This document shows, in pieces, positions 10,216 through 23,120 of a stretch of DNA of 64,000 nt. The notes beneath the pieces were generated by a model that ran no database searches, was not told the DNA's origin, and saw nothing but the letters and a program-made list of their open reading frames with translations. The position numbers and the translations under genes were made by a program. The stretch's first letter is position 1, and each line of letters opens with the position of its first letter. This stretch comes from Welwitschia mirabilis (lineage: Eukaryota; Gnetophyta; Gnetopsida; Welwitschiales): NCBI GenBank assembly GCA_051453625.1, contig JBOZIK010000001.1:242540938-242604937 (forward strand), in the 5' to 3' direction.

Positions 10216-11290
10216 TTTAAGTATGCTATAATCTATTCCTTTTGCTGCATATTAGTCTTTACTTTCTTCTCACACCTAATATTTTTTAAGCCTACTTAAG
10301 TTAAGTCATAAAAAAGGAAAATTACCTTTCACCTCCTTAAACACTTAATGTTTTTACTAGTAGTAAGTTTTAGTTGGTGGGGAGCATGAGGTGCCTTATG
10401 TAGATAGAGATCCATGTTGGGTTTTACACTACCTTCTAAAGCTTATTTTGTAGTCTTAACTATTATAACTATAAAGTCTAAGTTATATGGAGAGTTATGT
10501 CTCTCTTAAATAAAATGTCCTAGGCATTCCAAGTCTAGATTTTCATGTACAGTGTGGTAATTAATGGTATATTGGGTAAAGACCAGAGGCACATTGGTAG
10601 AGTCTATTTGGACTTGATCACTAAGGGATACAAGCTTCATAAAATTTAAAATTTACAAAGTCTAATGTATACAAAGTCTAATGTATAAGTAGGTCATCAA
10701 CATTACATAGTACTCTCTTTTAAAGGGGGAGTATGTAACTGAGGTAACTGAAGCTGGTTAATGACTTGGATATCACATTAAAGTGATTTACATTTTTGTC
10801 TTTTTACTCCCTTAGGAGATAAGGGTACTACCATTGAAGAGGACGTGATTACTTCCTAGATTTGGGATTAGACTCTAAAATTGACTAGTCTCAGCACTTC
10901 ATTACCTAATGATCAATTTAAGGCCCCTATGTTAAAATCTACTTTGCTCATATTAAGACATTTTAACAAAGTATCTCTATTTTATTTCTTGTCTACATTT
11001 GTTTTTGCTAGTTTGGGAGGGTTTTCTTAGTTATCATACTTTATGGTTTGGATAGATAACTCAAACTTTTAGGCTTGATTCCATTTCATTGTGACTATAC
11101 CTCTCCATAGTGATAATTTTTGTATCTTTGCTTTCGTGGCATTGTGTCTTAGATAGATTACTTAAAACTGTGGATTAGAGAAAGATTCCTTCTTGTGATT
11201 ATACCATTTCTTAATCTTGTTTTCTTATATCTTTTGTGAATTTGGTAAGATTTGTTGGTTTGATGGATAGATCATTTTTAATTATGAATG
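10216..11290. other. Possible 5' portion or older copy of copia element
   Basis: AAAGGGGGAGTATG at about 10724-10737 has the form of a copia polypurine tract followed by an LTR start (TG). The sequence before it (about 10560-10700) could be a decayed RNase H end. No open frame supports this, so it is only a suggestion. Confidence 0.25.
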
Positions 11291-11399
11291 TATGCAGGAT
11301 CTTTTTGATTCTTGATTTTACCTTACAACTTGTGAACTTTCTTTTGGTTTTTATGATTTTTCAATCATGATGCATTTAGCATCATCTTCAAAGGGGAAA

Positions 11400-12290
11400 G
11401 TTTCATTGGTTATTAGAATCTTTCACACCTGTTCTTACCATTAGGATAATAATAAACATCAAAGTTACTGTTTAGCATAATTAGTCATGAGAGGTTTTGC
11501 ATGAGGATTTTATATCAACTATGTTGATTTATGGTTATGAGAAGGATTTTTTACCCATGCTCATACATCTTTTCAGGATCTAGCTATAGAAGCTTCTTGG
11601 TAAGAAATTGACAAATACTTACTAGATATTATTTAGAAATCTATTGCTTATCCACATAAGAAGTTGATTGATTAGACCAAAATTAGCTACACCAACTACT
11701 ATACTTTGAGGGACATATTCTACTTCAAAAATGATCTTATGCTTCTTAACCTTGTAACTATCATGAATAATTTAAGTTATAAGAAATGACAGATAAGATA
11801 ATTGATTACATAGATGCAAGACATCAAGATAAAAATAGTGAAGATTAATTTGCAAAAAGAAAGTTTACATCCATTATGTCAACTTAGGCCATTGTTGTTG
11901 AAAAGAAGCCTTCTTGTGTAGTTATATTATATTACTATATGATAGTAAGCAGCTAAATAATATGAATTTTGATACATGTAGAAAGGATCTCATTTTCATT
12001 AGAGCTTATTTTAACTTCATGAGATCTTCTTACTCTAATGCTACATGCAAAGTTTCTCATTCTCGTGGTCCTCCTCATTAACATAAATAACCTACCAACA
12101 AATCCCATACACAAGATAAATCACATCATGATAAGGATAAGAATATTTAGAAATAACAAAATAAAAAGCCTAGTCAAAATTAAATAAATAAGAAGTAGGT
12201 TAAAAATACTTCCAATCCTAAGAAGAGCAAATACCAATGCTCACAATGCGGAAGATAAGGCTATATTGTAGACTTCTATATGATATCTTG
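11400..12290 (+). pseudogene. Ty1/copia gag remnant with decayed zinc knuckle
   Basis: Translation near 12235-12285 reads YQCSQCGR-stop-GYIVDF-Y, matching the copia nucleocapsid knuckle C-x2-C-x4-H-x4-C with the His and last Cys both turned to Tyr and a Gln or Arg codon turned to stop. A basic, Lys/Asn/Ser-rich stretch precedes it (12060-12230), as usual in copia gag. Upstream to about 11400 the gag helices are only faintly recognisable. It leads in order into the protease at 12431. Confidence 0.55.
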
Positions 12291-12516
12291 GAATAAGATA
12301 AAGTTTACATCTAAGGTAAATGTAGTCACTAAAGAATCCAATTTTATTAATGATGTTAAAAATTCTAAGTTAAATGTGGTCTTTGCTAATTCTAACTTTG
12401 TTGGTATAAGTGAGCACATACCTCATGATGAGATGTGGATTTTTAACATAGATGCAACTCATCACATAATGTATCAGTATGATTATTTTGATAACTTAAT
12501 TAAGCATGATTATTAG
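12280..12516 (+). pseudogene. Ty1/copia protease remnant
   Basis: A 78-residue open stretch ends with EMWIFNIDATHHIMYQYDYF, matching the copia protease active-site block W-x-[LIF]-D-S-G-A-[TS]-x-H-[IM]. The catalytic D-S-G has become D-I-D or N-I-D-A, so the site is dead. It sits between the zinc knuckle and the integrase, the standard copia order. Confidence 0.65.
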
Positions 12517-12839
12517 GTTTATTTGGTAGAAAAAATTCTAGTTTCAGTGGAAGGATATGCTTTGGTTACCCTTATCTTGACAACACTCTCTCCTTTAGAC
12601 TCTTTTTTTATGTTTTGTATATTCTTTTTTTTAAGGTTACATCGTCTATCACTTTTCACTCTATGTGAGAAGATTACTCTATTTCCATGATGAATACTCA
12701 ATAGATATTTATGATGGAAACCAATAATTGATTATGAAATGTTACCTGGATGAAAAGATTATTCATCTTCATGGTTGTGTCAGAATATGAGAGATCACTT
12801 GCATACTTTCCTAAGATGAGTTCTCTTCCTTTCTTTTGT

Positions 12840-13760
12840 AGAATGCTCAACTAAAAGTTCCTACTCCTAATATAATAAATGTAATGCGTTTAAATGGCCA
12901 CCAACTTTTTATATCCATTCCATGGGATTTGCTTTAGTGTAAAGCATGTATTATGAGCAAAGAAACTAGAAAATGATTTACACCAAGTAAGTGACACATT
13001 AACTGAAAGCTTCAGCTTATTTATAGTGATCTATGTAAACCTATGCCAGTTTACACTAGCCATGGATTTCATTATTTTCTCTTTTATTAATGATTATTCC
13101 CAAATTACTAGGGTATACTTAATAAAATCCAAATCCTAGACTTAGAATATTTTTAAAAAGTTTAATAAAACTAAAGTGGAAAAGTAAGCTAAATATTAAA
13201 TTAAAAGTTTCCACTTAAATAATGATGCTGAGTATACATTTACCAAGTTAAAAGACTTTCTCACTTCTTAAGGAATTTAACATTTGAAGACTTACCCTAG
13301 GATACCTTAGCAAAATGGCATGTTAAGTGATTTAACTACACCATCAGAATTATGACACATTTCATAGTATCATTTAGTGATTGTAAGACCTATTTTTAGG
13401 GTGAAGTAGTGAATATAATAGTACATTGTAATAACTATATGAGTTTATATATAGAAAAAAAAGTATCTATAGCTAAAGAGTGATATAAATACAAGCCAAA
13501 GTTGAACTGTTTTCATGCTTTTAATTGTAAGTGCTATGTACATATTGCATGTGATCATCATAACAAATTTGAAGTGAATGTTCACATTAGAATCTTTGTG
13601 GGATATCCAACTAACCAAAAAGTATTATCAAGTGTATCTCCTAGAGTATTATAAGATTGTTATTTATTATGATGTCATCTTTTTAGAGACTTCGAATAAT
13701 GATTCTCAGCTTGATACTTTAAATCTTCGTCCTTCTTATAACCTAGCAATCATCTTTAAT
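12840..13760 (+). pseudogene. Ty1/copia integrase remnant
   Basis: CKACIMSKETRK (about 12943) matches the second Cys pair and G-K-x-x-R of the pre-integrase zinc domain. LQLIYSDLCKPMP then HGFHYFLSFINDYSQITRVY and LIKSKS (13010-13135) match the integrase core including H-x-D-[LV]-C-G-P and F-I-D-D-Y-S-R. NNDAEYTFTKLKDFL then GI-HLKTYP and QNGM (13220-13320) match the D-N-G-x-E-[YF] and P-x-x-x-x-Q-N-G motifs. CYVHIACDHHNKFEVNVHIR then IFVGYP (13540-13610) matches the K-[FL]-x-x-[KR]-x-x-x-C-[IV]-F-[LV]-G-Y region. Stops, frameshifts and D-N-G to N-D-A changes show it is inactive. Confidence 0.75.
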
Positions 13761-13789
13761 ACTTAATGTCATATAGTTGAGGAGGAAGA

Positions 13790-14215
13790 TGTGGTTACCA
13801 ATAATGCTTTAGTTTCTTTTATTGATATGCCTTATTTGCAACCTATAGAAATTAAGAAATTTTGTGCTCCTAGACTACTTAATCATGGTTTTAGTAGCAA
13901 TTCAGCTAGTTCTCCCACTGAAGAATTTGATACTACCCCAAGATGATATTGATGTACTTGATTACAATCTACTTTACAATATGTTTTTAATGATGAGAAG
14001 TGAACTAGACATAGCTCGCATACAACCCATGATGATGATAAGAATGAGCTTCACTTAACCTTTGATGATAAACTGACCTTTTTAAATGACATCATTCTAC
14101 ATAGTCAGTGGATCTAAGTTATGAAAAAGAATACTATGCACTTATAGAAAATGATACATGGGAGTTAGTTTATAAAATTAAGAAACTTGTATAGTATGAA
14201 GTTATTACAATAATA
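13790..14215 (+). pseudogene. Ty1/copia reverse transcriptase N-terminus, truncated
   Basis: EYYALIENDTWELVYKIKKL near 14125-14190 matches E-[FY]-x-A-L-x-x-N-x-T-W-x-L-V-x-x-P, the start of the copia RT domain. Nothing corresponding to the catalytic YVDD region follows; sequence passes into the LTR-like tandem at about 14290. The element therefore lost most of RT and all RNase H, by internal deletion or nested insertion. Confidence 0.6.
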
Positions 14216-14289
14216 CATCATCCAATTGTAGTATCAACAATTGATATTAAAAAAAAAACTTAATTGATAGAAAATCTAACACTTCTAAT

Positions 14290-15840
14290 CCAACACTAAA
14301 CTAATAAGGAGTTGATCCAAACTCATTCTTTATTATACATTATGGGCTTCATTTGACTTTAAGTTACTATTCGAAGTTACTCTTGATTTTAGTACTATAG
14401 AATGTGTAGTATAATTATGACCTAGTACTATGAAATGTGTAATACATTTTTTGGCCTAGCATTATAGGACATATAATGCATATAATAATTCCTATCTGCT
14501 ATAGGATGTATAGCAGTAAATTGACTACTTCTTTGACGAAGTCATTCTCTCACATAACAACTCCATTAAGGAGGCTTTATTATAGGATACATTCCTAATG
14601 TTTTTTCCTAGGAACTTAGATTTTTCCTTGGAAGAGAGTGTATTTCCACATTGACGGGAAAAATACCAAATTTTGGATGCACACTGTGGTTATACACCTA
14701 GAAATATGTGAAAACCCTAGTAAAACCTTAATGGTATGCTTGCCTTTATAAGCAAACTCTTCAATGTAATAAGAATGGAAAACTATTTCCAATCCTAGAT
14801 TAGATTGATAATGAATTGATTCAAACTCATTTTTTCTCTTATACATTATGATCTTTATTTAAGTCACTATTCAAAATTACTCTTGATCCTAGTACTATAG
14901 AATGTTTTATACATTTTTTGGCTTAGCATTATATAATGTGTAGTGCACATAATAAGCCCTATCTACTATAGAATATGTAGCAGTAAATTGACTATCTCTT
15001 TAATGAAGTAGTTTCCTCACATAATAACTCTTTTAAAGAGGTTTTATTATAGGTTATACTCCCAGGGTTTTTTCCCTAAGTAATTTGATTTTCCCTTGAA
15101 AGAGAGCATATTCCCATGTTGAGGAGGAAATTGCTAAGGTGTGTATGCATACTATGGTTCTATACCTAGGGATATGTGAAAATCATAGTAAAACCCTAAT
15201 GGTATACTTACATTTATAAGCAAGCTCTTCAATGTAATAAGGATTGAGAAATATTTCCAATCCCAGATGGAATTGATAATGAGTTAATTCAAACTCTTTT
15301 TTCTTTTCTAATCTTTTGCTTATACATTATAGACTTCATTTGATTTTTGAGTTATTATTTGAAGTAACTCTTAATCCTAATAATATAAAATGTGTAGTAA
15401 AATTATGACCTACAATTATAGGATATGTAATACATTTTTAACCTAACATTATAAGATGTGTAATGCACATAATAAGCTCTATCTACTATGAGATGTGTAG
15501 TAGTATATTAACTACTTTTTTAATGAGGTAGTTCCCTCACATGATAACTCCTTTAAGGATATTTTATTGTAGGTCGCATTCCTAAGGTTGTTTTTTAGGC
15601 ACTCTAGGTTTTCCTTGAAAGAGAGAATGTACCTAATTAAAGGGAGCAATTGCTAAGATTTGGGTGTACACTGTGATCTTATGCCTAGAGGTATATGAAA
15701 ATCCTAGTAAAATTCTAATGATGTGCTTATCTTTATAAGAAAGTTCTTCAATGTAATAAGAATGGAGAATTATTTTTTGGGAAATAAAACTTTATTTTGA
15801 ATAATCTTATTCTTATTCTTGCTCTTCTATTTTCCAATAA
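14290..15840 (+). repeat. Three-copy tandem of a ~470-500 bp LTR-like unit
   Basis: Unit starts recur near 14307, 14811 and 15278 (TT-GATCCAAACTCATT..., GATTCAAACTCATT..., AATTCAAACTCTTT...). Each unit contains a string of ACTATAGAATGTGTAGTA-like motifs, then a GAGGCTTTATTATAGG-like block, TGTGAAAACCCTAGTAAAAC, a TTTATAAGCAAGCTCTTCAA block resembling a TATA box and transcription start, and AATGTAATAAG. A fourth fragment is at 8238-8480. Position right after the copia remnant and the promoter/polyA-like order suggest copia LTRs joined by unequal exchange. Confidence 0.6.
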
Positions 15841-16464
15841 AGCTTTCAAATAATAAGCTATAATTTTGATATAAAATTTATAAAATACATTACACAGACT
15901 AATTAGTTGATAATAAATGGGACTATTTGAATCATTTGATTTTAAAGTTAGAGTAATAAGCATGTTTTTGGAACATCAATAAAAAGTACCTTTATTGAAG
16001 GATTTTTATACTACTATGTAGATGGTCTTCTTAATAATACTTTAATACTTCTAGAATAGATCTATAGAAAATTTATTAGGTTACTTGCTCTATTCTTTTA
16101 CATTAAGTGAAGGGATTTTGAATTTTCTTCTTTAGTAACTCTTAATTAAGATAACTATACTGATTATTTATAATAATAGGTCGTATTGGAAAATCTTATA
16201 GGTCATTTTTTATTTTTGTGAACAGGATTTGGAAGTAGCTAATAAACTCTTTTGCTATTTAATGTTGTTTTTCTAGTGCATTTCAGATGAAATTCCAAGT
16301 AATACTATTTTCCTACAAGTGCGTATTTGTAGTTTAGAAGAAAAATTAAGTGTAAAAATCCCCTTCTTCAAGTCCTTGAATGTTTACTTTAATTAATATC
16401 TTCTTTTCTACGAATATCATGCATGTAATTGATCAGGTAATTTTCATAATTAGAAAAGCTATGT
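15841..16464. other. AT-rich stretch, nothing recognised
   Basis: No coding motif or repeat found on either strand between the LTR-like tandem and the CACTA-like end. Confidence 0.5.
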
Positions 16465-16865
16465 CACTAGAAATAGAGGTTTTTAAGGCATTTATTTCAA
16501 TAAATACCTTAAGTAAAATTGTTTTTAAGGAATTTATTTTAATAAATGTCATAAATAAAACCTTTTAAAGCATATTTTATATAAACACCTTAAAAGGCTT
16601 CTAGAATTGTTTTTAAAGCATTTATAAAAAGAACACCTTAATTAGTAAAATTCTTTTTAAGATATTTATAAAATAGATGCCTTAAATGAAACCTTTTAAG
16701 GTATTTAAATAAAACCTTTTAAGGTGTTTACATGAAATCTTTTAAGACATTTTTTATACAAATGTCTTAACAGGTATTTAAAAGGCATTTATAAAAAGAA
16801 GGCCTTAATTAGTAAAAACCTTTTTAAGACATTTATTTTAAGAAATGCCTTAAAAGACTTTATTA
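16465..16865 (+). mobile_element. CACTA-like terminus with sub-terminal inverted-repeat array
   Basis: CACTAGAAATAGAGG at 16465 has the CACTA(C/G) start of En/Spm-type terminal inverted repeats. It is followed by about ten direct and inverted copies of a TTTTTAAGGCATTTAT unit (inverse ATAAATGCCTTAAA), repeatedly paired head to head across short A/T spacers (for example 16484-16512). CACTA elements carry such sub-terminal arrays as binding sites for their second protein. A CACTA transposase lies on the same strand from 24990. The right-hand terminus was not found, so linkage of this end to that gene is inference. Confidence 0.5.
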
Positions 16866-19800
16866 TAATGTGAGAAGGAATGATATTGAGGATGCCAAAA
16901 GAGCATTTATGACACATAAAGGAGGGGGTTTTCACTAGAGAAACCATTAAAAAGGAGAAGAAGGATTAAAAGAAAGAGGATAGATGAAGAGAGTAAAGGA
17001 TAATAAATAGTAAAGATGAATAATTTTTTATTTGAAGGAAATCAAGAAACAAAGGGGTTTTTTAGAACATAGAAAGGTAAAGGCATTGTGCAATTGAAGG
17101 ATTCTTTAGACTTTTTTCTATTCTTCAAATGACTGCAATCCATGATCCATAATTCATGGAAACTTTCTTTGCCTCATCATCACACTAATAACTTCTTTTC
17201 TTCATTCACTTTCAAAATGAAAACTACCTAGTAATCTTAAAAAGAGATTTACTTAGTCCTTAAAATAATATTGTTTTAATATATAATTAAACTGTATAAA
17301 AGCTATTAGAATATCTTACATACCTTTTTGACATCTAGTATATAAATATTATTCTTATAAATAACTTTGTTAAGAAAATTTTCACTCTGTTTCTTCTTCA
17401 TTTTTTAAATTCTTGATCCTTTTATAATAGGTGTAAATTAGATATTAAAGTTCTTATATGTTATGGATGTCATTTTAATTTAGCTAATGAAAGCTTTAAA
17501 AGAAAGCTAAGACTATTCTATGTGCTTTCCTAGGTGTTTTAAAGGATTTTTCCCTAGGAAGATTTTCATAAAACTTGTCAATGCTTACCATTATAGTGCT
17601 TGCGAAGCCTATTACAATGCTTGATAAGTCTATTAGAGTGTCTAAATAATCTTTACTAATCTTTTAGATGCAAATTTTGTTCTAATGATAGGAAAACGTT
17701 TTGCAGTCAACTAAATGGTACTAAAGAAGATAATAAAATTAATTAAACCTAAATTTTTAAAGCAATTATCTATAAATAAGCATTACTCTTGAATTTTTAC
17801 CATGTAAGTGCCATTACCATGAATTTTCAAAATAATATTAAAAAAGAAAATAAATATCTTTCTAATGCATCATCTTTGGTAGCAATTTTAACGATTTATA
17901 AATAATTTTTATCATTCTTCTATGTTCTTGATTTTTTCTAGGTGTACAAGCAAGGAAAAGAATCTTCTCTAGGTTCTACACAAACAATGTTGTTATGATA
18001 ACTACAAAGATTAAAAGCACAAATCCCTTCAAATAAATGAAAGATAGAAGGTACAAAATAACATATATCAATCTACCAACTTAGATAGCATTTGTATATC
18101 ATTCTCTAGATACTTTAAAAGTAAGAAAACTAAGGCCTCATAGAGCTTCTTTCAATTAAATCAATAACTATTTCCTAATCAATAGTCTTTCAAGATTTTA
18201 ATAAAGTAGTCAAATTTTTTTATTCTTATAAAATATCTTTGATCTAAGTATATTTTGGATAATGTGGACTAAGAGAGTGTTGCTTCTTGATTATATTAAA
18301 GTTTAAAACAATTTCATCATCCTTTTAACTCCAACTCCTACTTACTATACAATATTAGATTTATATCTTTAAGCATATTATTTAATGAATTGTATAGCAT
18401 TATTTTATGTTATATTGTCACACAGAGATTTGAGGTAATTAAAGATGATTCTTAATTATTAAACTTTAACATAACCATCATCCAGTTTATAATTAAAACT
18501 ATTACATACCATGTTGTCATGATGTCATGGTAGGGATTTCCACACCTCTTCTAGTTTTGAAACTTGAATTTTAAAAAAGTACATCTATCCACCTTCTCAC
18601 TATCATTTGAATGCTTTTAAGATTTGAGATGGATGCATGTGGGGATAGTTTTTGATTTGAAAGGAAAGAGGATTTTAGAAAATTTAAAAGGATTCTTGAT
18701 GTTTAGATCCTCCCTACAGATTTGATTTCTTATTAATAAAAAAAATAATTTTTTTCTTTGTAGCTTTTGTATAGGCATAATGTTTCCATACTGAGTATCA
18801 ATACTAGATCAATAAAGTGAATATATATTATAGCCTCCATTGTATAATAAACATGTTTCTTCATTGAAAAGAATTTTTTATTAATATCTTACTTGATCTA
18901 CATGAAATTAAAGTTATGAAGGTATTATGCACATACTAGGGCTTTGTTAGCTCTTGGGAAAATGATCATTTTGAATGAAACTTCAACCATACAATACCCA
19001 TGCAAGGATGAATCGCTTAATACTATAAATAAAATTTATTAGTATCCTTATCAGAGAAAATCATTTACATGGTTAAATAGGTTTTTTAATTATTTTTTCT
19101 CTTGGAAATGTTTCAATCTAGAAAAGAATCATGATGTATTCACATATTTTCAACTATCATAGATTAAAAAAAATGATTATTAGAAAGGATTTATTTAAAT
19201 AAGATTTGGTATTTAGTATAAAAGGAAACTACAAACATAATTAACAAAGTTAAACGATTAAATTATAGTTAATATACACAGTCAATGAAAGAGTTAGCTT
19301 AAGGTTAATAAAACATGTTAATAAATTATTATAAAATGTGTTTCAAAGGAATTTGTCTTAAATTTGAGACACAAAAGTTATGAATATGAAAGATCCCTTT
19401 AATGTATTTTGTTTATACTATGTAGGTAGTTTACAATTTTAATTCATTTCTTTCCTTTTGTCTGTCAGATACACTCTAAGTTACTCCTCTCAAAATTAGT
19501 AGTAAGTTGCTCAATGTTAATTAATTATTTCTTATAAGATATTCAGTAATTGATTAAAAAAAGTAAAATAGGACATAAAAGTAAATATGCAATTGTATAC
19601 ATAATTCAAAGATATTTTATCATGAACCATTTCCAAATATAGGACACTGCTCATTAGATGAGAAATTTACCCACTAGGGAAAAGGATATTTAATTATCTA
19701 GTGTCTTTAGAAGACTCAAATTTTTTGCTTTGGACTCAATAAGCACTTAATCCTACACTCATCTCAACTCTTTAAAGAGTTTTCTAGACTTAAATAACAT

Positions 19801-20804
19801 TTTCTATTTGTATTTACTTGAGTTCATTAACTTATATCCAAATGGAAAGAGCCCAAGTCCTTTATTTTACTTGTGCGAGAATTAAGCCCTTCAGAACATT
19901 CATGGTATGTTTAAAATTGAATACTTTGCTTATGAGTAATATAGCTGANNNNNNNNNNTCATCTTCTTCTTGTTTAAATCTATTAGAATATTTTAACATA
20001 TTAATGATAACAGATAACTAAGCATTCGTTAAAACTCCAAAATGGGGAAAAAAGATATCATAAGAAATACAGCCTAAGTTAAAATGCAAAATTGACCCCA
20101 AAAACTTAAGAGAACTTTCAATTTTTATAAAAGATTATAACATGTCCAAATTTTCCTTTTCACGCTTTGTAATCCTATAAAAAGAAAGATCTGTTGTGCC
20201 TAATGCATGGAAACATAATGAAAGAATAAACCAAAAAATTATCTATCTCATTCTATTTTCTGTTCCTCCCTCTTTTTCTTATTGCTACTACTATTGGTTA
20301 TACCTTTTATTTAAATTTATCTACCATTTATTTTTATTTTTTTTGATTTGCTATTTGTGGTTGACATGCATACATTAAGTATTAGAGTCAAAATAAGAAA
20401 AAGACAATGCCTACTAGTTATACCCAACTTGAGTCAAACTCAAATATAGAAACATAAATATCTTAGCCTTTTAAACACAATAGCTAGCATCACTTCCAAA
20501 TTATTTTAGCTTGAAAAAAGCATAATTAAAATCATCTTTATTATTTCTTTTCTAGTCCTCATAAGGATGTCTTAACTTATACTTTGTAAAACTAAAAGTT
20601 AGAATTTAGAACATTCATAAAAATAAATCCATTGTTTCACTAATTAAATATTAAGTCCTTGAGTTCAATGCAAGTTTATATACATATTACATTTCTTTTA
20701 ACTATAAAGAAATTTACTTTTGTAATTCATAACAAATGACATCCATACTAAAGATCATGAAGCCTTGAGTTCTTCTAGTAATGCAACCTACTAAGAATTG
20801 TCAT
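16866..20804. other. 4-kb AT-rich region without recognisable gene
   Basis: Only short frames (16380-16568, 19818-20021, 20196-20378) with no domain; the last has a hydrophobic low-complexity translation from T-rich DNA. A 10-N gap lies at 19949-19958. If the CACTA end at 16465 belongs to the transposase at 25 kb, this would be its 5' non-coding interior. Confidence 0.5.
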
Positions 20805-20881
20805 CCAAATTTCATTGAATCTATGAAATACCTACAAGCCTCTAGAATCTTTCATAACATATGTTGTTAGTTGTTACATTC

Positions 20882-20981
20882 NNNNNNNNNNNNNNNNNNN
20901 NNNNNNNNNNNNNNNNNNNNNNNNNNNNNNNNNNNNNNNNNNNNNNNNNNNNNNNNNNNNNNNNNNNNNNNNNNNNNNNNN
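20882..20981. other. Assembly gap (100 N) with exact 77-bp flanking duplication
   Basis: 20805-20881 and 20982-21058 are identical. The gap is an unmerged contig overlap; real sequence is continuous. Confidence 0.9.
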
Positions 20982-21798
20982 CCAAATTTCATTGAATCTA
21001 TGAAATACCTACAAGCCTCTAGAATCTTTCATAACATATGTTGTTAGTTGTTACATTCATATTAAATTACTTAGAAGTTTCTTTCAAATCTTTCAAGATG
21101 AAATTAGGTAATGTTAATCATTTATTACTCAAGTAGTATATGGCTTAACTTGGCTTAGCATTAATTAATTCTAAAGTATAGTAATTAATTTCTAAAATGA
21201 ATTCTTTGAAACAAGTGGATGCACTATCTTAAGGTTCAAATAATAATCCAAAATTCCCTTTTCTTTAGCTTCTCAATAAAGAATTCTAATATTTTCTCTG
21301 TTAACATTCCTTTGTTTCCTTTCCTACTAGCATGAAACTACTACATAGGATATGCAAAATTAACATAGGGTTTTCATGTAATAAATCTGATCTATGAAAA
21401 CATTTCACTACTTTAATTATCCAAAAATTAATTTTTCAAATGATCATGTTTAAGATGGTTATTTCAATTTCAAAAGAGTTCTTAATAAATTCCTTCTAAA
21501 AGCTTATCACTCTAGTATGTTGCACAACACTGAGTTTCCTTCACATTGGCTAGACCCATCTTCAACATGCAATGAGATATTACAAAATCCAAGAATGTTC
21601 TTTTTGTTTATTGAAAATGGAGTGTATTTAATAACTGACAACTTTAGTCTAACTAAATTAGCAAGAATTTAAAAATATTTTAAATGCTCCTCCTTTATGC
21701 TCTTGGAAATCAGTATCTCATAAAAAAATGATAGAGTTATTACAATTAATTATTTTTAGCACTAATGCCAATAAGTAAATGAGATTGTAGGTGGGTTT

Positions 21799-21898
21799 NN
21801 NNNNNNNNNNNNNNNNNNNNNNNNNNNNNNNNNNNNNNNNNNNNNNNNNNNNNNNNNNNNNNNNNNNNNNNNNNNNNNNNNNNNNNNNNNNNNNNNNN
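21799..21898. other. Assembly gap (100 N) with exact 77-bp flanking duplication
   Basis: 21722-21798 equals 21899-21975. The same 77-mer also opens the next contig at 23221. Confidence 0.9.
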
Positions 21899-22740
21899 AA
21901 AAAAATGATAGAGTTATTACAATTAATTATTTTTAGCACTAATGCCAATAAGTAAATGAGATTGTAGGTGGGTTTGTCAGGCCAAAAACATCATAAGCTA
22001 GTCATAAAATCCATTAATTCTCTTGGATGTTCTTTTTTATTCGTTTTTGTTTTGAGCCCATAAATTGATGATAACTATCCTTTACTCTTTAAATTTATTT
22101 TACTAATAATCTTACTTAAAATGATCTATAAGGTCATCCCTTCTTGGTATTGGAAGCCTATGGAGGATTGCTATTTTATTGACTATTCTTGAATCTATGC
22201 ATACATTTCATTGGTAAAAGCCTCTGTCATCCTTTTTCATGCCAAGTGCTAAAACTACAAGGAAACATAAAGATATATAGTTTGTTATTAGTCTCTTATG
22301 CAATATCTAGCTACTTTCTCTTTGTGATTCTAAAGGATAATTTAATATGATTGGTTCATTGGGATATAACCCCTACTAAGGCATCTATAACATTCCCTTA
22401 GGCAAGCCACTAAAAATGTTCATCTACAATGTTATCTTACCTTTGTTGAAAACTTAGTCCATTTTGTACTTCATTCTTCACTTCTTAGCTACTTGGTTTC
22501 AAGATTAACAAATACTTTGGTTCTTCCCTTCATAAATTCAATGCTTTCTTATATGAAATAAAGCATAAGGAATTATAAATCTGATCTTGTAATAGTTATC
22601 TCCTCTTTTGTCAGTTCCTATAAGGACAAAATCTTTTCCTTATAATAAAGTCTAGTGGAATTTCTTTGCCATCATATTTAGCCCTTACATCATGTTGCTA
22701 AGGAGTTTCAAAAAAATGATAAACATTAACTACCTACAAA
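21899..22740 (-). pseudogene. Ty3/gypsy reverse transcriptase remnant, arm 1
   Basis: Minus strand, from about 22390 downward: PNEPIILNYPLESQRESS, then HKRLITNYISLCFLVVLAL, KKDDRGF, CIDSRIVNKIAILHRLPIPR and RDDLIDHF, then SKINLKS. These match in order the gypsy RT start (N-x-x-P-Y-R-x-x-P-x-E), S-P-[CW]-A-x-P-x-x-L-x-x-K-K-D-G, [CV]-x-D-x-R-x-[LI]-N-x-x-T-x-x-x-x-[YF]-P-[IL]-P-R-x-[DE]-D, and [FS]-[ST]-K-[IL]-D-L-x-S-G-Y-H-Q. The YxDD catalytic block is not visible. Text from 22420 to 22740 may be the linker upstream of RT. Stops in every frame. This fragment is opposite in strand to the CACTA transposase that follows and may be nested in it. Confidence 0.7.
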
Positions 22741-23120
22741 GAACATTAGTTTCATATGGCCCTAACTTTTAGATTTACCTTTATTTTCTCTACCTTTAAA
22801 ATGTGAATTATAGATTCTTCATATAATTTATGTGTTTTTTAAAGTCATAATGATTAGGCTAATGTTCTCGCCTAGGTAACACATCTAATATTAGACATAA
22901 TTGTTAACATAATTGTTTTTTTCATTTAGGATTTATTAGTTAGATTGACAAAAAACACATAACCCAACTAATAATTAAATTTATATGATCACTACTTTGG
23001 TAGAGTTATCTATGAATTTTATTCATCCCAAGGGTCTCCTTGGCAAACTAAATTATTCATTAGTGTAAAATAAATAAATCACAAGCCTAGGGTCTTCCAA
23101 AGACAAAACCACTATCTTAA
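22741..23120. other. AT-rich tail of assembly arm 1
   Basis: Parallel to about 24060-24442. No motif found beyond homology to the other arm. Confidence 0.5.

Noticed and set aside
10724-10737. Copia polypurine tract and 3' LTR start
   Set aside because: Motif shape fits but no RNase H frame or paired LTR could be shown; kept only as a low-confidence remark.
16268-16278. TTTTTCTAGTG as the right end of a second CACTA element
   Set aside because: No sub-terminal repeats precede it and the motif is short; CACTAG also occurs by chance at 16933.
19818-20378. Small + strand frames as host genes
   Set aside because: Hydrophobic, low-complexity translations with no homology that I recognise, one crossing a 10-N gap.
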